Positions 35,891 to 45,009 are shown, counted from the first letter of the stretch. The stretch: DNA of 64,000 nt from Maribacter sp. (GCA_024643345.1 JAHENB010000003.1:96132-160131), one strand, 5' to 3'. Made by a program: numbers and translations. The notes: generated by a model from the sequence alone, not told the origin.

Positions 35891-36934
35891 ATGAAAGTTT
35901 TTCAATGTGGCCATTGTAATTATCCATTGTTTTTTGAAAACAACACCTGTGAAAATTGCGGGCATTTGTCCGGTTATAGAGATCTTGATCGACAAATGGT
36001 CACATTTGACCCTGCCGGTTCTTCCCTGATTTCCGATCGCGAAAAAATCGAATACAAGTATTGTAAAAACAAGGCACATGGCGTCTGTAATTGGATTATA
36101 GCGAAGAACTACCCGCACGACTATTGCCGCTCTTGCCAACTCAATCGAACCATACCCGACCTGTCGGTAAAGGAGAATTTTCCGAATTGGCATCATTTAG
36201 AAGTTGCCAAACACCGTCTCATTTATCAACTTCAAAAAATAGGTCTTGATCTTCCAAGTAAAATGACCAACGAGGAGGGATTATGTTTTGATTTCGTCAC
36301 AAAAAATAATGACCCAAACCTTATGACAGGGCATGCCAATGGGGTCATTACCATACTACTAAAAGAAGCAGATTCCGTTTTAAGGGAACAAGCAAGAAAA
36401 GATTTGCAAGAGCCATACCGCACGCTCATCGGACACCTAAGGCACGAGGTTGGCCATTACTTTTGGGAACGCCTGATCTCAGAAAATCAAGACGCACTGC
36501 AGACATTTAGAAACATTTTTGGAAACGAGGAGGCGAATTATGCCGATGCCCTGCAAACCTATTACAAGCAGGGTGCGCCTGACGATTGGCGCGACTCATA
36601 TATAAGTAAATATGCGACATCCCATCCATGGGAAGAATGGGCGGAGACCTGGGCGCATTACCTCCACATTATGGATATGGTAGAGACTGCCCACTTTTTT
36701 GGTTTGGAAGTGAACTCGAAGGCCATTTCTGAAAACATGAAAATAGCGTCAACATTCGACCCTTACACGATAAAAGATTTTCGATCCATCGTACAGACCT
36801 GTATACCCCTTTCATATGCGGTAAACAGCATCAATCGTTCAATGGGCATATCAGATGTCTATCCGTTTGTGATTACTGCGGCCGTCGTTAAAAAAATGTC
36901 TTTTATCCACGAATTGTTATTGCCTTATCGATAG
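35891..36934 (+). CDS. Zinc-ribbon putative metallopeptidase (Peptidase_Mx type)
   Basis: A 347-residue protein. The N-terminus is a zinc ribbon (FQCGHCNYPL...NTCENCG), with a further cysteine group (YCKNKAHGVCN...DYCRSCQ) near residue 60-80. The middle holds the gluzincin motif RHEVGHYFWE, with His185, Glu186 and His189 as zinc ligands and base. WEEWAETWAHYLHIMD downstream probably gives the third ligand. This is the layout of the putative zinc-binding metallopeptidase family. It has no signal peptide and is probably cytoplasmic. It lies about 700 bases before the ATP-grasp/alpha-E/transglutaminase operon, genes with which this family may be functionally linked. Confidence 0.82.
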   Translation: MKVFQCGHCNYPLFFENNTCENCGHLSGYRDLDRQMVTFDPAGSSLISDREKIEYKYCKNKAHGVCNWIIAKNYPHDYCRSCQLNRTIPDLSVKENFPNWHHLEVAKHRLIYQLQKIGLDLPSKMTNEEGLCFDFVTKNNDPNLMTGHANGVITILLKEADSVLREQARKDLQEPYRTLIGHLRHEVGHYFWERLISENQDALQTFRNIFGNEEANYADALQTYYKQGAPDDWRDSYISKYATSHPWEEWAETWAHYLHIMDMVETAHFFGLEVNSKAISENMKIASTFDPYTIKDFRSIVQTCIPLSYAVNSINRSMGISDVYPFVITAAVVKKMSFIHELLLPYR

Positions 36935-37149
36935 GGATTTGGGAGAATTCCATTCTTCATTTCAAGCAAAAGAAGCGAATCGAACCTCGTACCGGAGGGT
37001 TCTGCATCGACCCGCATCCACATCTTTTCGGCCAATAGTTTATTGGCCAAGGTCAACGAGAAGATGCTTTGAATCAAGAATCGCACGGAATCGGAGACCT
37101 TTTCGATACTTTCTATGTACCTTAAGAGGGTACTTTTTTCCAAGTGCAT
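36925..37149 (-). CDS. Possible small hypothetical protein
   Basis: A 74-residue ORF starting at an internal ATG of the 109-residue track entry. Its sequence (MHLEKSTLLRYIESIEKVSD, ending EMKNGILPNPYR) looks like helical coding sequence, but no family is recognised. It runs convergent to the metallopeptidase gene and overlaps its last ten bases. No good promoter or ribosome site is seen. It may be a fragment of a lost gene. Confidence 0.3.
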   Translation of the reverse strand: MHLEKSTLLRYIESIEKVSDSVRFLIQSIFSLTLANKLLAEKMWMRVDAEPSGTRFDSLLLLEMKNGILPNPYR

Positions 37150-37651
37150 TGAAAAAATAAAGATTACGTTTTTAATTCTACATTGGATACAAACCTGATC
37201 ACCATGATTTCCAATCCTAGATGGCATGGCCTCTCCCTGTCTGTTCATTTCCAAATCAGTTCATGCCAGCTTTGACCAATGACGTAAATTGCACATTGTT
37301 ATTTCTATGCTGGAATGGCCCAAAACAATTTTTGAAACCCCATTTTCTTAGTTTTTATCCTGAAACTAAACTCAAAGTATCGCAAAAAAAGTTGCCCTTA
37401 TGGCTTCTTCAGACTTCTGCCCAAGTACCGTAGTTTGTTGAATTTTATTTGCATATTGCAGGTTGAAACAAATTTATCCCCGGAAATTATAGATTAGATC
37501 CATTTATTTCAAATCTGTACGGCTACCAACCTGCTAGTTAAATATTTTATGATATATTATGACGTCCCGAATTGTTAGTGTTATTTACGACCCGATTCAG
37601 AACTGTAATTTCCTTAATCAAAAAATACAACGATAACCAAAGACCCTTTCT
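37150..37651. other. AT-rich intergenic region before the ATP-grasp operon
   Basis: About 500 bases without a supported gene. Short ORFs here lack family-like sequence. The right half is AT-rich and must hold the promoter of the ATP-grasp operon, but no exact TAnnTTTG box was found close to its start. I see no repeat or RNA structure that stands out. Confidence 0.5.
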
Positions 37652-39091
37652 ATGGCTAAAGTAGATTTTACCAAATACGAAACCACAGGGTTTTATGATG
37701 AAATGTTCAAGGCAACCAATTCCGTTAGACCAACCTATGAGCAATTCAAGAAGCGCTTGGAAAAACTAAGCAAGAACAAACTCAAATTCTTACAGCACGC
37801 TACCGACAGGGCGCAACTTTCACTTGGCATGACCTTCAATGTGTATAGCGACAATCAAGGCGTGGAACGAATCCTTCATTTAGATATCATACCAAGAATC
37901 ATAAGCGATACCGATTGGGACAGGCTCGCAAAAGGTCTGGAACAGAGAATTGTCGCCTTGAACCTTTTCATCAACGACATTTATAATGAACAACGCGCTT
38001 TAAAGGATAACATTATCCCGAAAGACCTCGTGCTATCAAGCGCAGGATACCTAAAGGAATGTATCGGATTACGACCCCCGGAAAATGTATGGAGCCATAT
38101 TTCGGGCACCGATCTAATTCGGGGCGATGACGGCAATTTTTATGTCCTGGAAGACAATCTAAGATGCCCTTCGGGCGTATCCTATATGCTGGAAAACAGG
38201 GAGATTTTGAAACGCACATTTCCCGAAGTGTTCGAAAGACTGCATGTAAGACCTATTCACGATTACACCCACCATTTGCGCGATATGTTGGAGTCGTTGA
38301 CCAATGAATCCCCAGCATCCATAGCCGTTCTGACACCTGGGATTTATAATTCCGCCTATTTTGAACATGCCTACCTGGCACAACAGATGGGCGCCGAACT
38401 GGTCGAGGGAAGGGATTTGGTCGTGAAAAATAATTTCGTTTATATGATCACCACCAAAGGGCTTCAACGGGTAAATGTCATCTACCGCAGGGTCGACGAC
38501 GATTTTATTGATCCCTTGGTCTTTAACAAAGATTCGATGTTGGGCACACCAGGCCTTTTTGAAGCGTATCGAAAAGGAAATGTGGTTTTGGTCAATGCAC
38601 CAGGTGCCGGGGTCGCCGATGATAAAGCCGTCTATGCCTATATACCCCGATTGATCAAATATTACTTGGGGGAAGAGGTGCTCCTGCCCAATATCAAGAC
38701 TTACATCTGTGCCGAGAAAGAGGATTGTAAATACGTTCTTGAAAATATCCATACGCTAGTAGTTAAACAGACCGACGGTTCCGGAGGATACGGCATGTTG
38801 ATAGGTCCAAAATCAACAAAAAAAGAATGTGATGAATTTGTTGCCAAGATAAAAAACAACCCTAGAAACTATATCGCGCAGCCCATGATCAACCTTTCCA
38901 GGGTACCGACCCTTACAGATGATACCATCGAAGGAAGACATGTTGATCTTCGGCCCTATTGTCTCTACGGTAAAGAGATTAAAATAGTGCCGGGCGCGCT
39001 CACAAGGGTCGCTTTGACCAAAGGTTCATTGGTCGTAAATTCGTCTCAGGGCGGGGGCAGCAAGGATACCTGGGTGTTGGATTCCAATTAA
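37652..39091 (+). CDS. Circularly permuted ATP-grasp family protein
   Basis: A 479-residue protein of the circularly permuted ATP-grasp family (formerly DUF404/DUF407). Typical segments are GMTFNVYSDNQGVERILHLDIIPR near the N-terminus, DGNFYVLEDNLRCPSGVSYM, YRRVDDDFIDPL and VVKQTDGSGGYGMLIGP, the last in the ATP-binding part. ATP-grasp enzymes usually ligate a carboxylate to an amine, and this branch is predicted to make peptides or add peptide tags; the substrate is unknown. It begins an operon with the alpha-E (11-base gap) and transglutaminase genes. Confidence 0.92.
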   Translation: MAKVDFTKYETTGFYDEMFKATNSVRPTYEQFKKRLEKLSKNKLKFLQHATDRAQLSLGMTFNVYSDNQGVERILHLDIIPRIISDTDWDRLAKGLEQRIVALNLFINDIYNEQRALKDNIIPKDLVLSSAGYLKECIGLRPPENVWSHISGTDLIRGDDGNFYVLEDNLRCPSGVSYMLENREILKRTFPEVFERLHVRPIHDYTHHLRDMLESLTNESPASIAVLTPGIYNSAYFEHAYLAQQMGAELVEGRDLVVKNNFVYMITTKGLQRVNVIYRRVDDDFIDPLVFNKDSMLGTPGLFEAYRKGNVVLVNAPGAGVADDKAVYAYIPRLIKYYLGEEVLLPNIKTYICAEKEDCKYVLENIHTLVVKQTDGSGGYGMLIGPKSTKKECDEFVAKIKNNPRNYIAQPMINLSRVPTLTDDTIEGRHVDLRPYCLYGKEIKIVPGALTRVALTKGSLVVNSSQGGGSKDTWVLDSN

Positions 39092-39102
39092 AAATTAAAA
39101 CT

Positions 39103-40068
39103 ATGCTGAGTAGAGTAGCAAATACCATGTATTGGATGAACCGATATATCGAGCGCGCTGAAAATTATGCCCGGTTTATGGATGTGAATTTCAACCTCTC
39201 TTTAGAGTCACCCCCGGACGCTGAGGAGCAATGGAAACCCTTAGTGACCATAACCGGCGATTGGCCCATGTACGAAACACGATATAAAACCGTGGATAAA
39301 CATAGGGTAATTTACTTTTTGGGCTTTGACCCTAAAAACCCCAACTCCATTTACAGTTGTATTACCAATGCCAGGGAAAATGCAAGGTCAATACGCCCAG
39401 AGATCACGAAAGAAGTTTGGGAACAGATCAACTCGATCTACTTTTTTGTCAAAGACGGTTTGGAGAAAAAGTTATGGAAAAACAACGATCCTAGACTTTT
39501 CTTTAAAAAAGTCAGGGAAGATTGTCAATTGCTTTATGGCATTTTTGATGTGACCATTTCAAGGAACGATGGTTGGCATTTTGGAAAAATAGGCCAGCTG
39601 GTAGAACGTGCCGACAAGACATCACGTGTCATGGACGTCAAGTATCATGTACTTTTGAGTACACCTCAAGAAGTGGGAAGTCCTTTAGACCTGATGCAAT
39701 GGGCTGCCTTGCTAAAATCGGTAAGTGCCTATGACATGTACCGAAAAAAATATGGGAAACTGACCGCTTTGAACATTTCAGAGTTTTTGATTCTTGACAA
39801 GAAGTTTCCTAGATCCATGCTCTGTTGTTTGATTCATGCAGAGAAGTCATTGCAAGAGATAACAGGCAGTACAGGTGGTTTTGCCAATGAGGCGGAAAAG
39901 CAGTTGGGAAAACTAAAATCAGAACTCGAATTCATTGATATCAGTGATGTCTTTGAAACAGGGCTTCATGAATACCTAGACGAATTTCAACAACGGTTGA
40001 ACGGTGTTTCCGAAAGTCTTTATAATTCTTTTTTTGCGACTCAGGCGCAAGTACAGATACAACAATAA
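39103..40068 (+). CDS. Alpha-E domain protein (DUF403)
   Basis: A 321-residue all-helical protein with the family's opening MLSRVANTMYWMNRYIERAENYARFMDVN and later GQLVERADKTSRVMDVKYHVLL, typical of the alpha-E family. These proteins almost always accompany a circularly permuted ATP-grasp and a transglutaminase, as here. The biochemical role is not established; a partner or tag substrate for the ATP-grasp enzyme has been suggested from gene context. It is 11 bases after the ATP-grasp gene and 41 before the next gene. Confidence 0.92.
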   Translation: MLSRVANTMYWMNRYIERAENYARFMDVNFNLSLESPPDAEEQWKPLVTITGDWPMYETRYKTVDKHRVIYFLGFDPKNPNSIYSCITNARENARSIRPEITKEVWEQINSIYFFVKDGLEKKLWKNNDPRLFFKKVREDCQLLYGIFDVTISRNDGWHFGKIGQLVERADKTSRVMDVKYHVLLSTPQEVGSPLDLMQWAALLKSVSAYDMYRKKYGKLTALNISEFLILDKKFPRSMLCCLIHAEKSLQEITGSTGGFANEAEKQLGKLKSELEFIDISDVFETGLHEYLDEFQQRLNGVSESLYNSFFATQAQVQIQQ

Positions 40069-40109
40069 CAATCCGTATTACAAAAAGAAACCGCGCCAAA
40101 GCAAAAGCT

Positions 40110-40955
40110 ATGAGGTTCAAAATTATCCATGAAACGGAATATCAGTTTAGTGAGGCCGTTTTTCTTGAGCCACATTATCTCATGTTCAAACCAAAGAACG
40201 CACCCCATATCGACCTGGAATCACACGCCCTCAAACTATCCATAACAGCTGCAGGGGTATCGGAACAATTGGATGCCGAAGATAATTTCGTACATTTTTG
40301 TTGGTTCGAAGGGATACACAAAAACATGGTCATCCGTTCAGAAGCCATAGTAGACAGCAGGCCGCACAACCCATTTAATTTTTTGATTTACCCGCTTAAC
40401 ATCAATACCATTCCTTTTACTTATTCGGATACCTTATATGTTTCGCTTCAGAAGTATCTAACGCCTGAAAAGATACATTCGGAATTGCTGCGATACGGCA
40501 ATGACATACTCGCCTCAAAAAATTATGACACCTTGACTTTTCTGACCGCGCTTACATCACAGATCCATGATGATTTTGTGGTAGCATCGCGCGAAGAGGG
40601 CGTGCCTTTTGAAGCGGACAAAACATTTGGTTTAAAAAAGGGTTCATGCCGAGATCTGGTCTGGATGCAAATACAACTGCTACGCACATTGGGTATCGCC
40701 TCAAGATTTGTCAGTGGCTATTACTATGTGGATGTTGAAGACCCTCAGTACGAACTTCACGCTTGGACGGAAGTATTCCTTCCCGGGGCTGGGTGGATCG
40801 GTTTCGATCCCAGTAATGGCATTATCACCGGGCATACCCATATCGCTGTGGCTTCCAGCAGTCACCATGTGAACACCATGCCCGTCTCGGGCACGGTTCG
40901 CGGTGATGCAACTTCTGAACTAAGAACAAATTTGATCATTGAAGTTCTGGCTTAA
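40110..40955 (+). CDS. Transglutaminase-like cysteine protease family protein
   Basis: A 281-residue protein with an N-terminal bacterial transglutaminase-like beta domain (MRFKIIHETEYQFSEAVFLEPHYL) and a catalytic domain with the triad Cys (KKGSCRDLVWMQIQLL), His (YELHAWTEVFLPGAGW) and Asp (GFDPSNG). Bacterial members act as proteases or acyltransferases. There is no signal peptide, so it is probably cytoplasmic with its operon partners. It may release or attach the peptide made by the ATP-grasp protein; that is inference from context. Confidence 0.92.
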   Translation: MRFKIIHETEYQFSEAVFLEPHYLMFKPKNAPHIDLESHALKLSITAAGVSEQLDAEDNFVHFCWFEGIHKNMVIRSEAIVDSRPHNPFNFLIYPLNINTIPFTYSDTLYVSLQKYLTPEKIHSELLRYGNDILASKNYDTLTFLTALTSQIHDDFVVASREEGVPFEADKTFGLKKGSCRDLVWMQIQLLRTLGIASRFVSGYYYVDVEDPQYELHAWTEVFLPGAGWIGFDPSNGIITGHTHIAVASSSHHVNTMPVSGTVRGDATSELRTNLIIEVLA

Positions 40956-41271
40956 ATACGTTCAAAGTGGTATTGAATACAGTGTTTTGAATGGTGCGAT
41001 AAAATTATATTTTGAATGGGTGCAATCCCGAATACTCGAAAATAAAGACTTTGCTGGGGGCCGAAGCTGCACAAATTATTGTTGGGGGCATTGAGAAAAT
41101 AGTTATCGCATCATGGCGGGAAAGGATTCTAAATGCGTCTACAGGTTCTATCTAATGTGGCCTAAAAACTGCCCGGTAGCTCGCCAACAAAATGAAAAAT
41201 GCGTCGTAGGAAGAAAAAACCGAGTATTTTGCAATGACAACCAATCATTTGAGCATTAAAAGTTTTAGCTT
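40956..41271. other. Intergenic region before the sulfatase gene
   Basis: 316 bases with no supported gene, clear terminator or recognised repeat. GAGTATTTTGCAATG at about 41222-41236 is close to, but one base short of, the TAnnTTTG spacing and may be part of the sulfatase promoter. Confidence 0.4.
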
Positions 41272-42975
41272 ATGATACACGATAGTTCAAAAGCCGGGTT
41301 TCAGATTGTTTCTATAGGCTTCATCCTTATCGCCTTAGCGGTCACCTTTTCGGGGAACGCGCAAAAAACAAAGAGACCGAATATTGTATTTATCATGTCG
41401 GACGATCATGCCTATCAGGCTATTTCGGCCTATGACCATAGTTTGATCAATACGCCGAACATCGATAGAATAGCAAAAATGGGGATGCTTTTCACCAATG
41501 CCAGTGTCACCAATTCTATTTGTGCCCCATCCAGGGCCACCATACTTACGGGCAAGCACTCTCATATGAACGGCAAGGTAGATAATGTTTCTCCTTTTGA
41601 CACTACCAATATCACCTTCCCGCAATTGCTGCAAAAAGCGGGCTATCAGACCGCAATGTTTGGAAAATTACATTTTGGCAACAATCCCAAAGGCTTTGAC
41701 CAGTTTAAGATTTTACCGGGACAAGGATCCTATTACAATCCGGATTTTATCACGAAAAATGAAGGCGAGATCAAGGTTAAAGGATACGTGACCGATATTG
41801 TAACCGATATGACCCTAGATTGGCTCGATAACGAACGTGAAAAGGAAAAGCCGTTTATGCTGATGTACCTCCATAAAGCACCGCACCGTTCATGGCTTAT
41901 GGCGGAACGACACATGAATGAATATACACGCAAAACCTTTGCCGAGCCGGTTACTTTATTTGATGACCATGAAGGAATGCCCGCTGCCAAAGTTGCCGAA
42001 ATGAACATCAACGGAAATATGGGCTGGGCAGGAGATAGCAGGGTGAGCCCGGAAATCATGGACGAGTTGGGTCTGCAAGAAATAGGTTTTGATAAAGTCA
42101 GATATAAAATGCAGGTCGGTAGGATGGATGCCGCACAAAAAGCCAATTTTGATGCGGCCTATCAACCCGTCATGGACGACTTTAAAAAGCGATACCCAGC
42201 TATGACGGAAAAAGATTTAGCAAAATGGCGCTATCAAAGGTATATGCAAGACTACCTCGGCACGATCAAAGCCGTAGATGAAAACGTAGGTCGCGTACTC
42301 GATTATTTGGAAGCCAATGACCTTATGGAAAACACCATCATTGTGTATACTTCAGATCAAGGGTTCTACTTGGGCGAACACGGCTGGTTCGACAAGCGTT
42401 TTGTTTATGACCAAAGTTTTAAGACCCCCCTTTTGATCTCATGGCCCGAAAAAGTCAAGGCCGGTACAACCTCCGATGAATTGGTGCAGAATTTAGATTT
42501 TGCACAGACTTTTCTAGACGTGGCGGGCGTAGCCCAGCCTACCGATATGCAAGGCAAGAGTTTGGTTCCTGTACTTACGGGAGATCTACAGCATTGGGAT
42601 AGGGATGCCGTTTACTATCACTATTATGAGCATCCTTCAGAACATAATGTAAACCGACACTATGCCGCGATTACCAAAGCGTACAAGCTCATTCATTACT
42701 ATTTCGACCTGGATTATTGGGAATTGATCGACAGAAAGAAAGATCCCATGGAGCAACATAATTACTATGATGATCCCGCTTATGCCGACATTAGGAAAGA
42801 TTTGCACAAAAAACTGGATGCCCTGCGGGAACGCTATGGCGACAATGAAGCAAGAAGCCAAAAGTACATAGATGGGTTCATGCCTCTGGCCAAAGAGGGT
42901 AAAGTTTACGGTGTGGAAAAGCGTATTCTTGACCCAATAATCAAGAAATGGGAAAACGCGAAGAAAAACGAATGA
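41272..42975 (+). CDS. Secreted arylsulfatase-type sulfatase
   Basis: A 567-residue exported sulfatase (N-terminal hydrophobic signal ending near SGNAQ). The formylglycine signature is CAPSRATILTGK with Cys84 as the modified residue, so a maturase is needed. Metal-site aspartates are in IVFIMSDDHAYQ, and TSDQGFYLGEHGWFDKRF holds further conserved residues. The C-terminal part ends in WELIDRKKDPMEQHNYYDDPAYADI, usual for type I sulfatases active on polysaccharides. Marine Flavobacteriaceae use such enzymes on algal sulfated glycans, but no polysaccharide locus surrounds it here, so the substrate is open. Confidence 0.92.
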   Translation: MIHDSSKAGFQIVSIGFILIALAVTFSGNAQKTKRPNIVFIMSDDHAYQAISAYDHSLINTPNIDRIAKMGMLFTNASVTNSICAPSRATILTGKHSHMNGKVDNVSPFDTTNITFPQLLQKAGYQTAMFGKLHFGNNPKGFDQFKILPGQGSYYNPDFITKNEGEIKVKGYVTDIVTDMTLDWLDNEREKEKPFMLMYLHKAPHRSWLMAERHMNEYTRKTFAEPVTLFDDHEGMPAAKVAEMNINGNMGWAGDSRVSPEIMDELGLQEIGFDKVRYKMQVGRMDAAQKANFDAAYQPVMDDFKKRYPAMTEKDLAKWRYQRYMQDYLGTIKAVDENVGRVLDYLEANDLMENTIIVYTSDQGFYLGEHGWFDKRFVYDQSFKTPLLISWPEKVKAGTTSDELVQNLDFAQTFLDVAGVAQPTDMQGKSLVPVLTGDLQHWDRDAVYYHYYEHPSEHNVNRHYAAITKAYKLIHYYFDLDYWELIDRKKDPMEQHNYYDDPAYADIRKDLHKKLDALRERYGDNEARSQKYIDGFMPLAKEGKVYGVEKRILDPIIKKWENAKKNE

Positions 42976-43184
42976 ACCCGAATGATTTTTGCATTTGGTT
43001 TACCTAATGGGACACCTCAAAAACCCAAAAGATCAATGCGCAGCCAAGTTAGGGTGTACGATGGGGAGGTTGGCTTGCATTTGTCGGTAATCCCAAATTG
43101 CCCATAAATGGCACCAAATGCCTTGATTCTGCACAGGACCGAAATCAAAAATTCAATTGTTATACCTAGGTTTTACCCGGAAAC

Positions 43185-43210
43185 AAAAAAGCCGACTCCT
43201 AAAAGTCGGC
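43185..43210 (-). terminator. Rho-independent terminator of tRNA-Leu
   Basis: On the minus strand GCCGACT/AGTCGGC form a seven-bp stem with a six-base loop, followed by six T residues. It lies 12 bases past the 3' end of the tRNA. Confidence 0.85.
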
Positions 43211-43222
43211 TTTCCCTTGTTG

Positions 43223-43304
43223 TACAGGCGGAGAGACTCGAACTCTCACACCTTGCGGCACTAGATCCTAAGTCTAGCATGTCTACCAATTCCATCACGC
43301 CTGC
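43223..43304 (-). tRNA. tRNA-Leu (anticodon TAG)
   Basis: On the minus strand the acceptor GCAGGCG pairs with CGCCTGT (one G-T). The anticodon arm CTAGA-CTTAGGA-TCTAG gives anticodon TAG. The T arm contains GAGTTCGAGTCTC, and the variable arm TGCCGCAAGGTG is long, as expected for leucine. The 3' CCA is not encoded. Confidence 0.95.
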
Positions 43305-43326
43305 AACTTTCCGTTTTAACGGGATG

Positions 43327-43334
43327 CAAATATA
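43327..43334 (-). promoter_or_regulatory. -7 box of tRNA-Leu (TATATTTG)
   Basis: TATATTTG on the minus strand matches TAnnTTTG and lies 22 bases before the tRNA 5' end. No clean -33 TTTG was found. Confidence 0.45.
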
Positions 43335-43414
43335 AGGCAAAAAATCAATTTAGAAATAGCTGCCGTTTAAAAAGTTCTTTTAGTAAATTTAGCCCATACA
43401 CCAAACCTCTACGG

Positions 43415-44803
43415 ATGCAGCAGATTACCGAATACATTGCCCAAAATAAAGAACGATTTATCAATGAACTCATCGAATTACTTAAAATCCCTTCCGTAAG
43501 CGCCGATCCCGCTTTTACCCATGACGTTTTACATACCGCCGAAGCCGTAAAAACTGCCCTGGAACAGGCCGGCTGTGATACGGTAGAAATCCACGATACC
43601 GAAGGATTTCCGATAGTCTACGGCGAAAAAACCATCGATCCCAAATTGCCCACCATCCTGGTCTACGGCCATTATGACGTTCAACCGGCCGATCCGATCA
43701 ATCTATGGAATTCCCCCCCTTTCGATCCTGTGGTCAAGGCCACGGAAGACCATCCGGAGGGCGCGATTTTCGCCAGGGGCTCCTGCGATGACAAAGGACA
43801 GATGTATATGCACGTCAAAGCTTTGGAATTCATGGTGAAGACCGATCAATTGCCCTGCAACGTAAAATTCATGATCGAAGGGGAAGAGGAAGTGGGCAGC
43901 AAGAATTTGGCCACCTATGTGGCCGCTAACAAAGAAAAACTTGCCAATGACATCATTTTGATCTCGGATACCGGGATAATCGCCAATGATGTTCCGTCCA
44001 TTACCACGGGACTACGGGGGTTGAGCTATGTGGAAGTGGAGGTCACCGGCCCCAATCGGGATGTGCATTCAGGGCTCTACGGTGGTGCAATTGCCAATCC
44101 CATCAATATTTTGGCCAAGATGATCGCCGCGCTGCACGACGAAAACAACCACGTGACCATCCCTGGATTTTATGACAAGGTAGAAGAACTTTCGGCCGAG
44201 GAACGGGCCGAGATGGCCAAGGCACCCTTCAGCCTTGAAGCGTACCAAAAAACACTGGACATCGAATCGGTATTTGGGGAAAAGGGCTATACCACCAATG
44301 AGCGTAACGCCATTCGCCCTACCCTCGATGTGAACGGTATCTGGGGCGGATATATCGGTGAAGGTGCCAAAACCGTGATCGCGAGCAAGGCCTATGCCAA
44401 AATTTCCATGCGCCTGGTGCCCCATCAAGATTGGGAAGAAATTACAACCCTTTTTACCGATTACTTTTTTAGCCTTGCCCCAAAAGGGGTTAGGGTGAAG
44501 GTAACCCCCCACCATGGCGGACAAGGGTATGTGACCCCGATCGACCATTTGAGCTACAAAGCGGCCGCCAAGGCCTATGAAACTACCTTTGGAAAGAAAC
44601 CCATCCCGCAGCGCAGCGGCGGGAGCATCCCCATCGTTTCCCTATTTGAAAAGGAACTCAATAGTAAGAGCATGCTTATGGGCTTCGGACTCGACAGTGA
44701 CGCGATCCACTCGCCCAATGAGCATTTTGGCGTTTGGAACTTTTTGAAGGGTATCGAGACCATCCCCTATTTCTACCAGTACTTCACCGAAATGAGCAGA
44801 TAA
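43415..44803 (+). CDS. M20 family dipeptidase/metallopeptidase
   Basis: A 462-residue cytoplasmic zinc peptidase of the M20 family (carnosinase/CNDP-like branch). Metal and catalytic motifs are VYGHYDVQPADP (first His and Asp), ARGSCDDKGQMYMH, MIEGEEEVGSKN (Glu-Glu) and, late, RSGGSIPIV and AIHSPNEHFG. The dimerisation domain contains the conserved RDVHSGLYGG. Length and motif order fit dipeptidases that cleave short peptides. It lies alone between tRNA-Leu and the BlaI gene, and TAAATTTA (43384-43391) may be its -7 box. Confidence 0.94.
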   Translation: MQQITEYIAQNKERFINELIELLKIPSVSADPAFTHDVLHTAEAVKTALEQAGCDTVEIHDTEGFPIVYGEKTIDPKLPTILVYGHYDVQPADPINLWNSPPFDPVVKATEDHPEGAIFARGSCDDKGQMYMHVKALEFMVKTDQLPCNVKFMIEGEEEVGSKNLATYVAANKEKLANDIILISDTGIIANDVPSITTGLRGLSYVEVEVTGPNRDVHSGLYGGAIANPINILAKMIAALHDENNHVTIPGFYDKVEELSAEERAEMAKAPFSLEAYQKTLDIESVFGEKGYTTNERNAIRPTLDVNGIWGGYIGEGAKTVIASKAYAKISMRLVPHQDWEEITTLFTDYFFSLAPKGVRVKVTPHHGGQGYVTPIDHLSYKAAAKAYETTFGKKPIPQRSGGSIPIVSLFEKELNSKSMLMGFGLDSDAIHSPNEHFGVWNFLKGIETIPYFYQYFTEMSR

Positions 44804-44850
44804 AACCAAAGCTGTTTTAATTAAGGGCGTTCCCCTTTTTGCCAGGCGCC

Positions 44851-44888
44851 AGCGCAAAGCACATTCTTTACGAATGTGACTTTGCGCT
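44851..44888. repeat. Long imperfect hairpin (15 bp) after the dipeptidase gene
   Basis: AGCGCAAAG (44851-44859) pairs with CTTTGCGCT (44880-44888). Inside, ACATTC pairs with GAATGT around a five-base loop, with a small internal loop between the stems. No T-run follows on either strand. It may be a 3' mRNA-stabilising structure or a palindromic element. Confidence 0.6.
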
Positions 44889-44947
44889 ACATTTCCTCTA
44901 CTGCCATTTTTTGTGTTTCAAAGGATAAACACAAAAATAAATTACTC

Positions 44948-45005
44948 TACACTTGTAGAATTAAAATATTTGCTCTATGTTTGTAGAATTAATTCTAATC
45001 TTGTA
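44948..45005 (+). promoter_or_regulatory. Promoter of blaI-blaR1 covered by three BlaI-type operators
   Basis: Three related sites occur: TACACTTGTA (44948-44957), TATGTTTGTA (44976-44985) and TAATCTTGTA (44996-45005). The first fits the BlaI/MecI operator TACAnnTGTA exactly. TTG at 44953 and TATGTTTG at 44976 are 20 bases apart and form a -33/-7 promoter, so site 1 covers -33, site 2 covers -7, and site 3 ends four bases before the ATG. This predicts repression by the BlaI protein encoded next. Confidence 0.7.
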
Positions 45006-45009
45006 GAAG

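Noticed and set aside
37221-37433. Plus-strand ORF of 70 residues in the spacer before the ATP-grasp gene
   Set aside because: No family-like sequence, no start signals and low-complexity AT-rich context.
43108-43335. Plus-strand ORF of 75 residues
   Set aside because: It covers the antisense of tRNA-Leu and its terminator; the coding look is due to the tRNA sequence.
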